Shown: piece after piece, positions 5,272 to 6,260 of the stretch
How positions within the stretch are numbered: the stretch's first letter is position 1
Layout of the letters: each line of letters begins with the position of its first letter
Assembly (NCBI GenBank): GCA_012797715.1
Contig: JAAZOO010000509.1
Location: 1 to 6,260, forward strand
Origin: Geobacteraceae bacterium
GTDB taxonomy: Bacteria; Desulfobacterota; Desulfuromonadia; Geobacterales; Geobacteraceae
Direction of reading: 5' to 3'
Length of the DNA stretch: 6,260 nucleotides
Notes under the pieces: model-generated
What the model saw: the letters and a program-made list of their open reading frames with translations, nothing else
What the model was told of the DNA's origin: nothing
Database searches by the model: none
Position numbers and translations under genes: made by a program

Positions 5272-6260
5272 GCCCGTGATTTGACCGGTCTGCTGGGAAA
5301 GCGCCAGCATCTCTTCCGCCACAACCCCGAAATCCTTGCCGAACTCACCAGCCTGGGCTGCGATAATGGAAGCGTTCAAGGCAAGGAGATTTGTCTTTTT
5401 CGTTATGTCCTTGATTACCTTTACGATGCTGCCGATCCTTCCGCTGTTGCTGCTCAGGCGCATAATCCCCTCAAAGGAGATGTCCACTGATTTCTGTATC
5501 TCGGCGAGCGCCGTAATTGTTTCCTGAACACCCTCCCGTCCCCTGTCGGCCTGGAGGGTAACCTGCCTCGAGACCTCATGGGAAACGGCAGCGTTCTTTT
5601 CAACGTTCTTGATGGAAGCATGCATCTCTTCCATGGCAGCAACGGTTTTGTCGATAGTCGTGGCGAGAAAGTTCAGATTGTTGGTAACCTGGTCGATGGA
5701 AACGGAGATCTGACCGGCTGCGGAGCTGGTTTCCTCCACGGAAGACATGACGCTTTCCGACGCACGGGATATCTTTGCGGTCCCGTCGAAAAGGGAATCA
5801 ATGGCGGACTTCAGGTTGTGGACGGTCCGGGAATAGGTCTCCCGTTTCAGGAAAAAATCGGAGAACGTCTTTTCCAGCTCGGTCGTGAGGGAATCAATGG
5901 CTTTCAGAAGATTGATGCGGGTGATGGCGGCTGCCGCCTGTTCGGCGAACAGCCTGATGGTATCCTCGTCGCTCTCGTTGGCAATGCGCCTGCTGTAAGC
6001 ATTGTCGATTCCGAAAAGGCCGACGGACTCACCCTTTACGACAATGGGGCAGAGAAAGAAGCTGCGGGAGCGGAGCGGCTTGATCCCGTCATAGGGAGGC
6101 TGGAGGCAGTACTCCTGGGGGCAGGCCCCCATGTCGTCAATCCGATACAGCTTCCGTTCGGAAAAGGCTTTGAAGATAATCCCTATCCTCTTGTCCAGGG
6201 GAAGGACAATGTCATCCACAGCGTAGCCGTCGCTTCCCGTTGCCATGAGGAAGCGGAGAT

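Larger units (their letters stand above)
4765..6260 (-). pseudogene. GAF-domain methyl-accepting chemotaxis protein with an internal amber stop, 5' end outside the window
   Basis: This is a chemoreceptor whose signalling domain would couple to CheA/CheW. The frame is open to the right edge (LRFLMATGSDG...), so the true start is beyond it. Numbering from the ATG at 6246, residues 1-110 look like the rest of a GAF sensor domain (PLRSRSFFLCPIVVKGESVGLFGID; cysteines at 42, 47 and 66). A helical linker follows, then a long MCP coiled coil with the tip TNLLALNASIIAAQAGEFGKDFGVVAEEM (285-313). There is no membrane segment in the visible part. A TAG at 5271-5269 (codon 326) interrupts the frame, but the same frame continues with a normal MCP descending helix (KELVQKGVEIGHETGETLRIINES..., ATAEQVQG) to TAA at 4767-4765. 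The stop replaces the Glu expected in the TKEI-like turn, so GAG to TAG is the simplest change. The downstream piece has only a GTG at 5262 without a ribosome-binding site. If the stop is read, the receptor lacks half of its coiled coil and should not signal. Confidence 0.85.

Overview
The window is a compact bacterial chromosomal segment of moderately high GC in which every supported gene lies on the minus strand. Protein and RNA sequences (SmpB, tmRNA, PanB/PanC/PanD and a chemoreceptor with the tip NASIIAAQAGE) most resemble Geobacter-type Desulfuromonadales (Desulfobacterota). That assignment rests on recalled family resemblance, not on a search. I see no mobile elements, insertion sequences, CRISPR arrays or tRNAs apart from the tRNA-like domain of tmRNA.

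In transcription order (right to left) the layout is: (1) 6260-4765, a GAF-containing methyl-accepting chemotaxis protein that enters from beyond the right edge and is interrupted by one in-frame TAG; (2) 4764-4529, a leader with no convincing gene, holding several inverted repeats and a strong intrinsic terminator that ends only 6 nt before the panB Shine-Dalgarno; (3) 4528-2474, panB-panC-panD, overlapping and translationally coupled, covering three committed steps of pantothenate synthesis; (4) 2350-1103, a COG0402 metal-dependent amidohydrolase, possibly an aminodeoxyfutalosine deaminase; (5) 1030-572, smpB; (6) 430-81, ssrA (tmRNA), closed by an intrinsic terminator at 68-21.

Functionally there are two known modules. 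PanB and PanC make pantoate and join it to beta-alanine, which PanD supplies. SmpB and tmRNA together form the trans-translation ribosome-rescue system, with the predicted tag ADNYEYALAA.

The most interesting unexplained structure is the panB leader. The terminator arms and an upstream 8-bp hairpin share the same CGGGAGG / CCTCCCG sequences, so alternative pairings are possible, as in an attenuator or riboswitch. The second point is the lone amber codon in the chemoreceptor, at a position normally held by Glu, in an otherwise well-kept frame. TAG also ends panD and the tmRNA tag, which argues for a point nonsense mutation (or sequence error) rather than general recoding.
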